Shown piece after piece: positions 1 through 8,386 of a DNA stretch of 64,000 nt. Source of the stretch: Actinomycetes bacterium (GTDB lineage Bacteria > Actinomycetota > Actinomycetes > Actinomycetales > Demequinaceae); assembly GCA_023411615.1 (NCBI GenBank), contig JAEYOR010000002.1, positions 1 to 64,000 of the forward strand, given 5' to 3'. Below the pieces are notes generated by a model. The model had not been told where the DNA came from. It saw only the letters and a program-made list of their open reading frames with translations, and searched no databases. Numbering within the stretch: the stretch's first letter is position 1; each line of letters starts with the position of its first letter. A program made the position numbers and the translations under genes.

Positions 1-971
1 TGACCGATGATGCGCTGGAGGAGGAGGGGGTCGATATTGCCGCCCGAGAGTAAGACGAGCGTGGGGCCTGTTGGTGCGATAAGGCCATTGAGGATGGCCG
101 CAACGCCCGCAGCGCCACCGGGCTCGACAACGAGTTTGGTGCGCTCGAGCAGGGTGAGGACAGCGCGTGCGATATGGTCCTCTTCCACCGTGACAATTTC
201 ATCCACGTAGTCCCGCACCAGGGGAAACGTGATGTTGCCGGGCCGAGCCACCGCGATGCCGTCCGCAATGGTGGGGCCGCGGTCGATCGTGACGGGCTCG
301 CCTGCTTGCAAGGAGGCGGGGAAAGCGGCCGACGCTGCCGCTTGCACGCCGACGATGCGGACGGTGGTGCCACGTGCGGCGGCGATTGACTTCGCAACGA
401 CGGCGACTCCGCCAATGAGCCCGCCACCGCCCACAGGGACAATGATGGTGTCGACGTCGGGGACGTCGGCCATGATCTCGAGGCCGATGGTTCCTTGGCC
501 GGCAATGACGTCAGGGTGATCGAAGGGGTGAATCATCACCGCACCGGTGCGTTCGGCAAACTCTTGTGCCTGGCTCAGGCATTCTTCGACGGTATTGCCT
601 TCAGTGATGACGGTGGCGCCGTAGCCCTTTGTCGCGAGGAGCTTGGGGACGGGGGCGCCGATCGGCATGAATACCGTGGCGTTAATGCCAAGTTGCTGGG
701 CGGCAAAGGCCACGCCTTGCGCGTGATTGCCCGCAGACGCGGCCACCACACCGCGCCGTTTCTCCTCATCGCTGAGTCGCGAGAGTCGGTAGGTGGCGCC
801 GCGCAGCTTGAACGAGCCGGTTCGTTGGAGATTCTCCAACTTCATGTAGGTGGGAACACCCAAGAGGCCGCTCAAGTATGAGGCGTGGTCGAGAGGGGTG
901 TGTTGAGCGACGCCCGCAAGAGATCGCGCCGCATCCTCGATGCGCTCGAGCGTGACCGCGCCGTCGTTCAT
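1..971 (-). CDS. ilvA: Threonine ammonia-lyase (threonine dehydratase), 3' end cut by window edge
   Basis: PLP enzyme that deaminates threonine to 2-oxobutanoate, the first step of isoleucine synthesis. The reverse-strand reading starts MNDGAVTLERIEDAARSL and shows the PLP-lysine motif GSFKLRGA, then SAGNHAQG, both typical of the fold-II dehydratase family. It is still open at base 1, reading LSGGNIDPLLLQRIIG, which in long forms precedes the C-terminal ACT-like regulatory domain, so that domain should lie outside the window. The ATG overlaps the stop of ctaA (ATGA), implying co-transcription. A catabolic TdcB-type enzyme cannot be excluded without the missing C-terminus. Confidence 0.9.
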   Translation of the reverse strand, partial: MNDGAVTLERIEDAARSLAGVAQHTPLDHASYLSGLLGVPTYMKLENLQRTGSFKLRGATYRLSRLSDEEKRRGVVAASAGNHAQGVAFAAQQLGINATVFMPIGAPVPKLLATKGYGATVITEGNTVEECLSQAQEFAERTGAVMIHPFDHPDVIAGQGTIGLEIMADVPDVDTIIVPVGGGGLIGGVAVVAKSIAAARGTTVRIVGVQAAASAAFPASLQAGEPVTIDRGPTIADGIAVARPGNITFPLVRDYVDEIVTVEEDHIARAVLTLLERTKLVVEPGGAAGVAAILNGLIAPTGPTLVLLSGGNIDPLLLQRIIG

Positions 972-1903
972 GCGCTGACGGTACTCCGGTCGCGACGCAG
1001 CAAGTAGTGCGCCGCGGAGTGAGCCGCGATGAAGATGGCAGCGCCGGCAAGGTGCGCCCCCACGATGAGCTCGGGCAGGCCGGTGAAGTACTGGACGTAG
1101 CCGATGGCGCCCTGGAGAAGGGTCACGGCAACGAGCACCACCCACGCCTTGCGCACTTCGTCGCGCGGACCGACTGAGCGGTCTTTGCGCACCCGGAACA
1201 CGATGTAGGCGAGGACGAGGATGAAGGCCCACACGGTGAGGGCGTGAATGCGCGCGATCGCCGCGGGGTCAAGACCAAGCCGGTCGGTCGCGTCGGCGTC
1301 GCCTGAGTGGGGGCCCGCGCCTGTGGTGAGAGTGCCGAGGACGGTCAGCACAATGAGGAGGAATGTCGAGATGCGAAGCGGTTTCTTGATGCACCGGCCG
1401 TCACGGCGCGGGGCGTCGCGGTAGCGCAACGCGAGCCACACGCCCTGCCACACGAGCACTCCTGACAAGAGAAAGTGCGGGGCAACCGCGACCGGGTTGA
1501 GGCCGGTCAGCACCGTGATGCCGCCGACGACCGCCTGGATGGCCACGCCTGCGAGGGGGAAGAGGCCCCACCATTTGAGGTCAGGGCGCGTTCGCCATAG
1601 GGAGATTGCGACGCCCAACGCGACAATGAGCAGCACACCGGTGAGGGTGCGGTTCCCGAACTCGATGAAGGGGTGAAGGCTTGTCGCTTCGCGGAACTGC
1701 GGAGTGAATTCGCCCGGCTCGCACATGGGCCAGGTCGAGCAGCCAAGGCCCGACGCCGTGAGGCGGACGGCGCCTCCGGTCACGATGAGGCCACCCTGGG
1801 CGAAGATGTTCGCCACCGTGAAGAAGCGTCCATGGCGGCCGATGAAGTCGGCGAACCGCGACCACCGCGAGATGCGCGTGGTAGGCGAGGCGTTGATTGT
1901 CAC
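968..1903 (-). CDS. ctaA: Heme A synthase (COX15/CtaA family)
   Basis: Membrane enzyme that oxidises the heme O methyl group to make heme A for aa3-type cytochrome oxidase. The 311-aa protein has about eight hydrophobic segments and conserved histidines near 77 (SLHPFIEFGNR), 143, 220 and 284 that fit the heme ligands of the family. A CSTWPMC pair (C55, C61) lies in the first extracellular loop, where CtaA proteins carry a cysteine pair. The start is GTG, 6 nt behind a TAGACT -10 box, with no Shine-Dalgarno, so the mRNA is probably leaderless. It is followed by ilvA with a 4-nt overlap. A SURF1 oxidase-assembly gene lies 13 kb away. Confidence 0.92.
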   Translation of the reverse strand: MTINASPTTRISRWSRFADFIGRHGRFFTVANIFAQGGLIVTGGAVRLTASGLGCSTWPMCEPGEFTPQFREATSLHPFIEFGNRTLTGVLLIVALGVAISLWRTRPDLKWWGLFPLAGVAIQAVVGGITVLTGLNPVAVAPHFLLSGVLVWQGVWLALRYRDAPRRDGRCIKKPLRISTFLLIVLTVLGTLTTGAGPHSGDADATDRLGLDPAAIARIHALTVWAFILVLAYIVFRVRKDRSVGPRDEVRKAWVVLVAVTLLQGAIGYVQYFTGLPELIVGAHLAGAAIFIAAHSAAHYLLRRDRSTVSA

Positions 1904-1909
1904 GCTAAG

Positions 1910-1915
1910 AGTCTA
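1910..1915 (-). promoter_or_regulatory. -10 box of leaderless ctaA promoter
   Basis: TAGACT on the minus strand ends 6 nt before the GTG of ctaA. A TTTACG hexamer 17 bp upstream is a fair -35 match (4 of 6 to TTGACA). Confidence 0.5.
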
Positions 1916-2171
1916 GGCGGGGGAGTGGGCCCGTAAATGCCCCGATCGCGCGGCTGATCAGTTCGCGCCGGCAATGGCGTGCTCATGTCCGAACCTAGAC
2001 GCACCCTTTCGCCCGAGGTGCGAGCCGAGCCTCAGCCCTGCGTCACAGGCTTTGGGTTTGCCCGGCTTCCCAACTCCGCGTGAGCACAGTAGCGCAAGAA
2101 GACATCTCCGGGCCGCGGCACCTGTGCCCTCGAACCAGCCACCGCGAGACTCAACATCTTCCCGCCGCGAA
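1916..2171. other. Intergenic region, no supported gene
   Basis: About 300 bp between ctaA and the small gene at 2213. Open frames here on both strands are low-complexity Arg/Ser/Pro readings without domain signature or ribosome-binding site. Apart from the ctaA promoter at its left end and the 22-bp duplication to its right, I see nothing I can name. A decayed gene is possible but cannot be shown. Confidence 0.5.
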
Positions 2172-2215
2172 ACGGTGGCGAGCACCCCCGATGACGGTAG
2201 CGAGCACCCCCGATG
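2172..2215. repeat. 22-bp tandem duplication (two copies, 21/22 identical)
   Basis: Two abutting 22-bp units, 2172-2193 and 2194-2215, differ only at one base (g2177 versus a2199). Each ends in gagcacccccgatg. The second copy supplies the first possible ATG (2213) of the downstream gene. Confidence 0.85.
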
Positions 2216-2524
2216 GTCGAACACATGGATACGAACGTCTCGGTCGACCTCGACGTGCTTGAGCGAGCATTCCCGATACTCATCAAGCACCTGAGGGAAG
2301 TGACGGGCAACAACGTGAGCCTCTCCTCGGATCACTACTGGTCGGGGCCTGCCGAATACGCGCACGACATGAACGTCGAGCCTGCGGAGCTCAGCGTCGG
2401 TCAAGTATCCGAATGCATGGAGTGGTTGACTGCCTTGGCTGAGGACCCCGAGCATGCACTGACGTATCACCTTGTGTGGTTCGCCGATGTGCTCCGCGCC
2501 GTCGGCCAGGCAAACCCCCGATAA
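2213..2524 (+). CDS. Small conserved-looking protein of unknown function
   Basis: A 103-aa soluble acidic protein (or 99 aa from the ATG at 2225; neither start has a clear ribosome-binding site). The centre reads DHYWSGPAEYAHDMNVEP then LSVGQVSECMEWL. I associate this with a family of unannotated actinobacterial proteins with YW(S)xP..A.D....P..LT.GQ motifs and a conserved tail LVWFADVLRAVG, but I know no function. Natural residue composition and no overlap with a better candidate support it as a real gene. It stands alone, 195 bp ahead of sufR on the same strand. A role linked to the SUF operon is not indicated. Confidence 0.65.
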   Translation: MVEHMDTNVSVDLDVLERAFPILIKHLREVTGNNVSLSSDHYWSGPAEYAHDMNVEPAELSVGQVSECMEWLTALAEDPEHALTYHLVWFADVLRAVGQANPR

Positions 2525-2551
2525 CACCCCCGGAAGTGGGTGCACGGCACC

Positions 2552-2570
2552 CCAGGTAAGGCACACCTTG
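2552..2570. promoter_or_regulatory. DtxR/IdeR-like iron box upstream of the SUF operon
   Basis: The 19-bp site ccaggtaaggcacaccttg resembles the actinobacterial iron-box consensus TTAGGTWAGSCTWACCTWA: the left arm AGGTAAG matches fully, and the right arm CACACCT matches 5 of 7. It lies 150 bp before sufR, in the only sizeable gap upstream of the operon. Binding by a DtxR/IdeR-family repressor is inferred from the match. Confidence 0.55.
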
Positions 2571-2592
2571 CTTGCGGCGCGGCATTTTCGGC

Positions 2593-2605
2593 ACAACAAT
2601 GTTGT
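2593..2605. promoter_or_regulatory. Perfect inverted repeat, candidate SufR operator
   Basis: ACAACA-A-TGTTGT is a perfect 6-bp inverted repeat with a 1-bp spacer. It holds CAAC-N3-GTTG, close in bases but not in spacing to the CAAC-N6-GTTG sites known for SufR. It lies 115 bp before sufR and 22 bp after the iron box, near where the operon promoter should be (TTGCGG at 2572 and AACAAT at 2595 are weak -35/-10 candidates). Confidence 0.4.
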
Positions 2606-2719
2606 TAATTCCTTTGAGCCTCCAGCGACGGGGGCACGGCACCACGCTTCAGCACCATTCCCAGCGTCGGCGCCATGCCTACGGGTGAAGTGGGAAGACG
2701 CGCGAGAAAGGAGGCGAGC

Positions 2720-3367
2720 ATGAGTACAGACACCACGCGTGAACGCGTGCTCAGCCTCATCATCACCGCCGGCCCCATCAACGCCGCCACCCTCGCCGAA
2801 AGCCTCAACCTCACGCCCGCAGCGGTCCGCCGTCACATGACGGCACTGTTCGACGAAGGCCTCATCGCCGAGCACGAACTTCCCGTTCTCATTGATCGCG
2901 GCCGCGGACGCCCAGCCAAGTCCTACGTCGCCACTCGCGACGGACAGCAGGCACTTCAGTCTGCCTATAGCGACGTGGCCCGCTCGGCGCTCGACTTCAT
3001 GCGTGAGCGGGGCGGCCTTGAGGAGTTCATCGGGGCTCACGAGGAACGCCTCGAGCTGTCCCTCATGGGCGCCGTGGATCGCACCGCGCCCCTACCCATG
3101 CGTGTCGAAGCCCTCTCCGAGGCACTCGCCGAGTTGGGCTACGCGACGTCTGTGCGTCCCGGCCCCGGTGGCTTCACGCTTCAGCTGTGCCAGGGGCATT
3201 GCCCCGTACAGGAGGTTGCTCAAGCAGCCCCCGAATGGTGCGACGCCGAGACGCGGGCCTTTTCGCGCGTACTCGACGTGCATGTCCAACGACTGTCCAC
3301 GCTCGCCCAAGGGGCGCACGTGTGCACGACCACCATCCCGCTCACTCCCGCCATCAAGGAAGGATGA
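2720..3367 (+). CDS. sufR: SufR-type Fe-S cluster-sensing transcriptional regulator
   Basis: DNA-binding regulator expected to sense Fe-S status and control the downstream SUF operon. Residues 8-60 form an ArsR/DeoR-like winged helix (TLAESLNLTPAAVRRHMTAL). The C-terminal half carries Cys157, Cys161 (CQGHCP), Cys174 and Cys202, the kind of cysteine set that binds a [4Fe-4S] cluster in SufR. The start at 2720 (MSTDTTRERV) has a clear AAAGGAGG ribosome-binding site; an in-frame ATG at 2675 lacks one. Product is 215 aa. The stop is two bases from the sufB start, so it is the first gene of the operon and probably autoregulatory. Confidence 0.9.
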   Translation: MSTDTTRERVLSLIITAGPINAATLAESLNLTPAAVRRHMTALFDEGLIAEHELPVLIDRGRGRPAKSYVATRDGQQALQSAYSDVARSALDFMRERGGLEEFIGAHEERLELSLMGAVDRTAPLPMRVEALSEALAELGYATSVRPGPGGFTLQLCQGHCPVQEVAQAAPEWCDAETRAFSRVLDVHVQRLSTLAQGAHVCTTTIPLTPAIKEG

Positions 3368-3369
3368 GA

Positions 3370-4800
3370 ATGAGCACTCCCACTGACACCCCCATGACTC
3401 AGGACGAGACGATCGCCTCACTGGGCAACTACGGCTACGGCTGGCATGACGCCGACGTCGCAGGCGCCACAGCGCGGCGCGGACTCAGCGAAGAAGTAGT
3501 TCGCGACATCTCCCGGCTCAAGAACGAGCAGGAGTGGATGCTGAACCTCCGCCTCAAGTCCTTGAAGCTCTTCGAGAAGAAGCCGATGCCGCACTGGGGT
3601 AGCGACCTCAGCGGTATCGACTTCGACAATATCAAGTACTTTGTGCGTTCCACCGAGAAGCAGGCGACCTCGTGGGAGGACCTGCCGGAGGACATCAAGA
3701 ACACGTACGACAGGCTCGGCATCCCGGAGGCAGAGAAGCAACGCCTCGTCGCCGGAGTTGCGGCTCAGTACGAGTCCGAGGTGGTCTACCACCAGATCCG
3801 TGAGGACCTCGAGCAGCAGGGCGTCCTGTTCCTTGACACCGACACGGCGCTGCGCGAGCACCCCGAAATCTTCGAAGAGTACTTCGGCACCGTCATCCCG
3901 CCCGGCGACAACAAGTTCGCCGCTCTCAACACCGCCGTGTGGTCGGGTGGCTCCTTTGTCTACGTTCCGCCGGGCGTGCACGTGGAGATCCCGCTCCAGG
4001 CGTACTTCCGCATCAACACCGAGAACATGGGCCAGTTTGAGCGCACGCTCATCATTGCGGACGAAGGCTCATACGTGCACTACGTCGAAGGCTGCACCGC
4101 GCCGATCTACAAGTCGGACTCGCTGCACTCCGCCGTGGTGGAAATCATCGTGAAGAAGAACGCCCGCGTGCGATACACGACCATCCAGAACTGGTCGAAC
4201 AACGTCTACAACCTTGTGACGAAGCGTGCCGTTGCCCACGAGGGCGCCACGATGGAATGGGTGGACGGCAACATCGGCTCCAAGGTGACGATGAAGTACC
4301 CCGCCATCTTCATGGTGGGCGAGCACGCCCGTGGTGAGACGCTGTCGATTGCCTTTGCTGGCGAAGGTCAGCACCAGGACGCAGGCGCCAAGATGGTGCA
4401 CGCCGCAGCGAACACGTCCTCGTCGATCGTGTCGAAGTCGGTCGCACGCGGCGGTGGCCGTACGTCATACCGCGGCCTCGTTCAGGTGCTCGAGGGTGCC
4501 AAGAACTCGAAGTCCAACGTGCTGTGCGATGCGTTGCTCGTCGACCAGATCTCGCGCTCCGACACGTACCCCTACGTCGACGTGCGTGAAGACGACGTCC
4601 ACATGGGGCACGAAGCGACGGTGTCACGCGTGAGCGAGGACCAATTGTTCTACCTCATGTCCCGAGGCATGGAAGAGACAGAGGCGATGGCGATGATTGT
4701 GCGCGGCTTTGTGGAGCCCATTGCGCGCGAGCTGCCAATGGAATACGCGCTCGAACTCAACCGCCTCATCGAACTACAGATGGAAGGGAGCGTGGGGTGA
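3370..4800 (+). CDS. sufB: Fe-S cluster assembly scaffold protein SufB
   Basis: Core scaffold of the SufBC2D complex on which clusters are built in the cytoplasm. The 476-aa length and the conserved beta-helix region (VYVPPGVHVEIPLQAYFRIN, then EGCTAPIYKSDSLHSAVVE) are typical. The invariant SufB cysteine region GAKNSKSNVLCDALL and the C-terminal SRGMEETEAMAMIVRGF are present. The start at 3370 (MSTPTDTPMTQ) lies 6 nt after AAGGAAGG; ATG 3364 is in frame but would touch that site. It is translationally coupled to sufR and overlaps sufD by 4 nt. Confidence 0.97.
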   Translation: MSTPTDTPMTQDETIASLGNYGYGWHDADVAGATARRGLSEEVVRDISRLKNEQEWMLNLRLKSLKLFEKKPMPHWGSDLSGIDFDNIKYFVRSTEKQATSWEDLPEDIKNTYDRLGIPEAEKQRLVAGVAAQYESEVVYHQIREDLEQQGVLFLDTDTALREHPEIFEEYFGTVIPPGDNKFAALNTAVWSGGSFVYVPPGVHVEIPLQAYFRINTENMGQFERTLIIADEGSYVHYVEGCTAPIYKSDSLHSAVVEIIVKKNARVRYTTIQNWSNNVYNLVTKRAVAHEGATMEWVDGNIGSKVTMKYPAIFMVGEHARGETLSIAFAGEGQHQDAGAKMVHAAANTSSSIVSKSVARGGGRTSYRGLVQVLEGAKNSKSNVLCDALLVDQISRSDTYPYVDVREDDVHMGHEATVSRVSEDQLFYLMSRGMEETEAMAMIVRGFVEPIARELPMEYALELNRLIELQMEGSVG

Positions 4801-5975
4801 CCCTCACCACCGATCACACCCAAGCAACGGCCGACGCTGCACACAGCCACGGCGTTGTGGGCGACGGAACGCGAGGCGACCGTCTCACGTCCTTCGACCC
4901 GGAGGCATTTGGCGTTCCCACCGGACGCGAAGAGCAGTGGCGTTTCAGCGCAGTCCGTGACCTCAAGCCGCTCTTCGCTCTTGAAGGCGGCGAGGGGCAC
5001 CTCACCTTCGACGTGCCGACGCTGCCCGACGGTGTCACCTTCACCGAAGTAGCCGCGGACGACGCTCGCGCTCGCACTGTGCGCGCGCCCGGTGACCGTG
5101 CGTCCGCCGTCGCAGTGGCGCTGTCCGGGGGTGCGATGGCCCTGGAGATTGCCGCCAATACCGCAGTCGAAGAGGCGATCCAGATCGGCATGTCCGGTCA
5201 GGGCGAGGACGTCCGTGGCCACCTCCTCATCGAGGTCGGGACGAGCGCCGAGGCATCCGTCGTGCTGCGCCGCACCGGTACCGCCACCTACGGCGAGTAC
5301 CTCTCGGTGTCGCTTGGCGACAATGCCGCACTCAACCTCGTCCTCCTCCAGGAGTGGGACGACGACGCGATTCACGCTGGTGAAGTGGTGGCACGTTTGG
5401 GCCGCGACGCTCGACTGCGTGGCTCCGTTGTCACGCTCGGCGGCAAGGTGGTCCGTCTCAACACGTCCGCCGCCTTTGCTGGCGAGGGCGCGTCGATTGA
5501 CCTTTTTGGTCTGTACTTTGCGGACTCCGGCCAGCACCTCGAGCACCAGCTCTTCGTTGACCACGCCGTCCCGCGCTGCACCTCCCGGGTGACCTACAAG
5601 GGTGCACTGGCCGGAGCGTCGGCCCGGACCGTGTGGATTGGCGACGTGCTGATCCGTGCCGCAGCTGAAGGCACTGACACGTACGAACTCAACCGCAACC
5701 TCGTCCTCACCGACGGCGCACGCGCGGACTCCGTGCCCAACCTTGAGATCGAGACGGGCGAGATCGAAGGTGCCGGACACGCCTCCGCCACCGGCCGCTT
5801 TGACGACGAGCAGATGTTCTACCTGCGTGCTCGCGGTATCCCCGAGGCAGAGGCTCGCACTCTCGTGGTGCGTGGCTTCTTTGCCGACGTCATCCGCGAG
5901 ATCGGCGTTCCGGAGGTTGAGACCAGCCTCCTTGAAGCGATCGACAGCGAACTTGAGCACGTGAAGGAGCTGTGA
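4797..5975 (+). CDS. sufD: Fe-S cluster assembly protein SufD
   Basis: Partner of SufB in the SufBC2D scaffold, needed for iron entry in characterised systems. It is 392 aa with a variable N-terminal helical part (residues 1-130) and the C-terminal beta-helix shared with SufB. The family region TYKGALAGASARTVWIGD and the tail RARGIPEAEARTLVVRGFFADV match SufD. It starts with GTG overlapping the sufB stop (GTGA) behind GGAAGGGA, showing translational coupling. Confidence 0.95.
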   Translation: MTLTTDHTQATADAAHSHGVVGDGTRGDRLTSFDPEAFGVPTGREEQWRFSAVRDLKPLFALEGGEGHLTFDVPTLPDGVTFTEVAADDARARTVRAPGDRASAVAVALSGGAMALEIAANTAVEEAIQIGMSGQGEDVRGHLLIEVGTSAEASVVLRRTGTATYGEYLSVSLGDNAALNLVLLQEWDDDAIHAGEVVARLGRDARLRGSVVTLGGKVVRLNTSAAFAGEGASIDLFGLYFADSGQHLEHQLFVDHAVPRCTSRVTYKGALAGASARTVWIGDVLIRAAAEGTDTYELNRNLVLTDGARADSVPNLEIETGEIEGAGHASATGRFDDEQMFYLRARGIPEAEARTLVVRGFFADVIREIGVPEVETSLLEAIDSELEHVKEL

Positions 5976-6340
5976 TGGCCGACGAGTTCTTCCAGTTCGC
6001 CTGCAACGTGGGCGACCTTGAGCCGGGAAGCGCGATGCTTGCCGAACTCACTCTTGCCGACGGCACCGACACCCCGGTGGCGATTGTGCGCACCGACGAT
6101 GGTGACTTCTACGCGATTCACGATCTGTGCACGCACGGTGAGGTGTCGCTGTCCGAAGGCGAAGTCGACGGGTGCTTTGTCGAATGCTGGGCACACGGTT
6201 CGCGATTCGACGTGCGCACCGGCGAGCCCGACGAGCTGCCCGCAATCACCCCTGTCAAGACCTACCCCGTCCGCATCGATGGCGATCGAGTGCTCGTGGA
6301 CGTGGACAACCCCAAGCTTTCCCAGAAGGAGAACGCATGA
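5975..6340 (+). CDS. Rieske-type [2Fe-2S] ferredoxin in the SUF operon
   Basis: Small soluble Rieske protein of 121 aa. The cluster ligands are Cys52-x-His54 (CTHGE) and Cys71-xx-His74 (CWAHG), as in dioxygenase-type ferredoxins (BphF/NirD-like). It has no membrane anchor, so it belongs to the soluble ferredoxin subgroup. ATG 5975 is preferred over GTG 5972 because GAAGGAG ends 5 nt upstream. It sits between sufD and sufC with overlaps on both sides, an arrangement common in actinobacterial SUF operons. An electron-transfer role in cluster assembly is inferred only from position. Confidence 0.9.
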   Translation: MADEFFQFACNVGDLEPGSAMLAELTLADGTDTPVAIVRTDDGDFYAIHDLCTHGEVSLSEGEVDGCFVECWAHGSRFDVRTGEPDELPAITPVKTYPVRIDGDRVLVDVDNPKLSQKENA

Positions 6341-7092
6341 CCACCCTCGACATCAAGAACCTCCACGTCACTGTGGAGACGCCGGACGGCGTCAAGGAGA
6401 TCCTCAAGGGCGTGAACCTCACCATCAAGTCGGGTGAGACCCACGCGATCATGGGCCCCAACGGCTCCGGCAAGTCCACCCTTGCGTACGCGATCGCCGG
6501 TCACCCCAAGTACACGATCACCGAGGGCTCCGTCATGCTCGATGACGAGGACGTCCTCGAGATGAGCGTGGACGAGCGGGCTCGCGCCGGTCTGTTCCTC
6601 GCGATGCAGTACCCCGTTGAGGTGCCTGGTGTCTCCGTGTCGAACTTCCTCCGCACCGCCAAGACGGCAGTGAGCGGCGAAGCCCCCAAGCTGCGCACCT
6701 GGGTGAAGGACGTGAAGGCATCGATGGAGAACCTCCGCATGGATCCCTCCTTTGCCGAGCGCAACGTCAACGAGGGATTCTCCGGTGGTGAGAAGAAGCG
6801 CCACGAGATCCTTCAGCTTGAGCTGCTCGCCCCCAAGGTGGCAATCCTTGACGAGACGGACTCCGGTCTCGACGTCGACGCGCTGCGCATCGTCTCTGAG
6901 GGTGTGAACCGCGTGAAGGAGAACACCGGACTCGGCGTCATGCTCATCACGCACTACACGCGCATCCTTCAGTACATCAAGCCCGACTTTGTTCACGTGT
7001 TTGTGGACGGGCGCATTGCTGAAGAGGGCGGTCCGGAACTCGCCGAGCGTCTCGAGGCCGAAGGCTACGACCGCTTCTTGGTCGGCGCGTAA
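6337..7092 (+). CDS. sufC: Fe-S cluster assembly ATPase SufC
   Basis: ABC-type ATPase that drives the SufB-SufD scaffold. The 251-aa protein has Walker A GPNGSGKST near residue 40, the SufC-specific signature FSGGEKKRHEILQ, Walker B VAILDETDSGLDVDALR and the H-loop LITHYTRIL. These fit SufC rather than a transporter ATPase. The ATG overlaps the Rieske gene stop (ATGA). The upstream AGAAGGAG is a good ribosome-binding site. Confidence 0.97.
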   Translation: MTTLDIKNLHVTVETPDGVKEILKGVNLTIKSGETHAIMGPNGSGKSTLAYAIAGHPKYTITEGSVMLDDEDVLEMSVDERARAGLFLAMQYPVEVPGVSVSNFLRTAKTAVSGEAPKLRTWVKDVKASMENLRMDPSFAERNVNEGFSGGEKKRHEILQLELLAPKVAILDETDSGLDVDALRIVSEGVNRVKENTGLGVMLITHYTRILQYIKPDFVHVFVDGRIAEEGGPELAERLEAEGYDRFLVGA

Positions 7093-7105
7093 GCGAGACA
7101 TAGCT

Positions 7106-8386
7106 GTGCAGACCCTCGCCACAGTGAAGCAGGACTTTCCGATTCTGGGCCGCACGGTCCGGAACGGGAAGCCGCTCACGTACCTCGACTCGGCAGCCAC
7201 CGCCCAGCGCCCCACCCGGGTGCTGGACGCGGTGGCCGAGTTCGAACGCGCCCACAACGGCGCGGTGGGGCGTGGGGCTCACATGCTGGCCGAGGAAGCA
7301 ACCGAGGCTTTCGAGACCGCACGGGAGTCGGTCGCACGCCTGGTTGGCGCCCGCGAAGCCCGCGAAATCGTGTGGACCGAGAACGCCACCGCCGCAATCA
7401 ACCTGGTTGCGAGCGGCATCGGTAACGCAAGCCAGGGAATCGGTGGGGAAGCGTCGGCCGGATTCCGGGTGGGACCGGGCGATTCGATCGTTGTCACCGA
7501 AGCCGAGCACCACGCAAACTTTGTGCCGTGGCAGCAGTTGGCGGCCCGCACAGGGGCGACGCTGCGATGGATCGAGGTTGACGATGACGGCCGGCTCATT
7601 CTCGACCAACTGAACTCCGTGATCGATGGGTCAACCAAGGTCATCGCGTTCACGCACGCGTCCAATGTCACCGGCATCATCACGGACGTTGCGCCGGTTG
7701 TGGCGCGCGCGCGCGAGGTGGGTGCACTCACGTTCCTTGATGCATGCCAGTCAGTGCCGCACACCCCGGTCGACTTCGCGTCGCTCGGGGTGGACTTCGC
7801 AGCGTTCTCGGGACACAAGATGCTTGGACCGACCGGCATCGGCGCAATGTGGGGTCGCGGTGAACTGCTCGATGCGCTGCCGCCATCGGTCTTTGGCGGC
7901 GGCGCGGTGCGCACCGTCACCCTTGATGAGACGACATGGCACCCGGCGCCCACGCGCTTCGAGGCGGGAACGCAGCCCGTTGCACAGGCCGTTGGCATGG
8001 GGGTGGCGGCCGAGTACCTCATGGACATCGGCATGGAGGCGGTAGCGGCGCATGAACGTCGCATCGGCCACATCCTCCGGGAGGGCGCAGCAGCCCTCCC
8101 TGGCGTTCGTCTGCTCGGACCAGTCGGCGACGTCAACAGGCAGGACGTGCTCGGCCTCGCCGCCGTGGTGGTCGAGGGCGTTCACGCGCATGACGTGGGC
8201 CAGGTGCTTGACGACGCTGGCGTTGCTGTGCGCGTTGGTCACCACTGCGCGCAACCCCTGCACCGGCACTTTGGTGTGGCGAGCTCTGCCCGGGCCAGTA
8301 GCCACATCTACACAACGGAAGAGGACGCACACCTGTTTGTTGACGTCCTTGGCACCGTTCGCGATTTCTTTGGAGTGGGCGCATGA
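7106..8386 (+). CDS. sufS: Cysteine desulfurase SufS
   Basis: Type-II PLP-dependent cysteine desulfurase that takes sulfur from cysteine for cluster assembly. In the 426-aa protein Lys238 (FSGHKMLGPTG) is the PLP Schiff base residue and Cys381 (RVGHHCAQPL) carries the persulfide. The GTG start at 7106 gives VQTLATVKQDFPIL, the usual family N-terminus. The reading frame opens further upstream inside sufC, but that extension lies over sufC and is rejected. The ribosome-binding site is weak, suggesting dependence on translation of sufC. It overlaps sufU by 4 nt. Confidence 0.96.
   Translation: MQTLATVKQDFPILGRTVRNGKPLTYLDSAATAQRPTRVLDAVAEFERAHNGAVGRGAHMLAEEATEAFETARESVARLVGAREAREIVWTENATAAINLVASGIGNASQGIGGEASAGFRVGPGDSIVVTEAEHHANFVPWQQLAARTGATLRWIEVDDDGRLILDQLNSVIDGSTKVIAFTHASNVTGIITDVAPVVARAREVGALTFLDACQSVPHTPVDFASLGVDFAAFSGHKMLGPTGIGAMWGRGELLDALPPSVFGGGAVRTVTLDETTWHPAPTRFEAGTQPVAQAVGMGVAAEYLMDIGMEAVAAHERRIGHILREGAAALPGVRLLGPVGDVNRQDVLGLAAVVVEGVHAHDVGQVLDDAGVAVRVGHHCAQPLHRHFGVASSARASSHIYTTEEDAHLFVDVLGTVRDFFGVGA

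Noticed and set aside
1958..3040. 360-aa open frame on the minus strand across the sufR region
   Set aside because: It covers the 5' half of sufR and the small gene at 2213 in antisense, has low-complexity composition and no domain; GC-rich antisense frames of this size are common.
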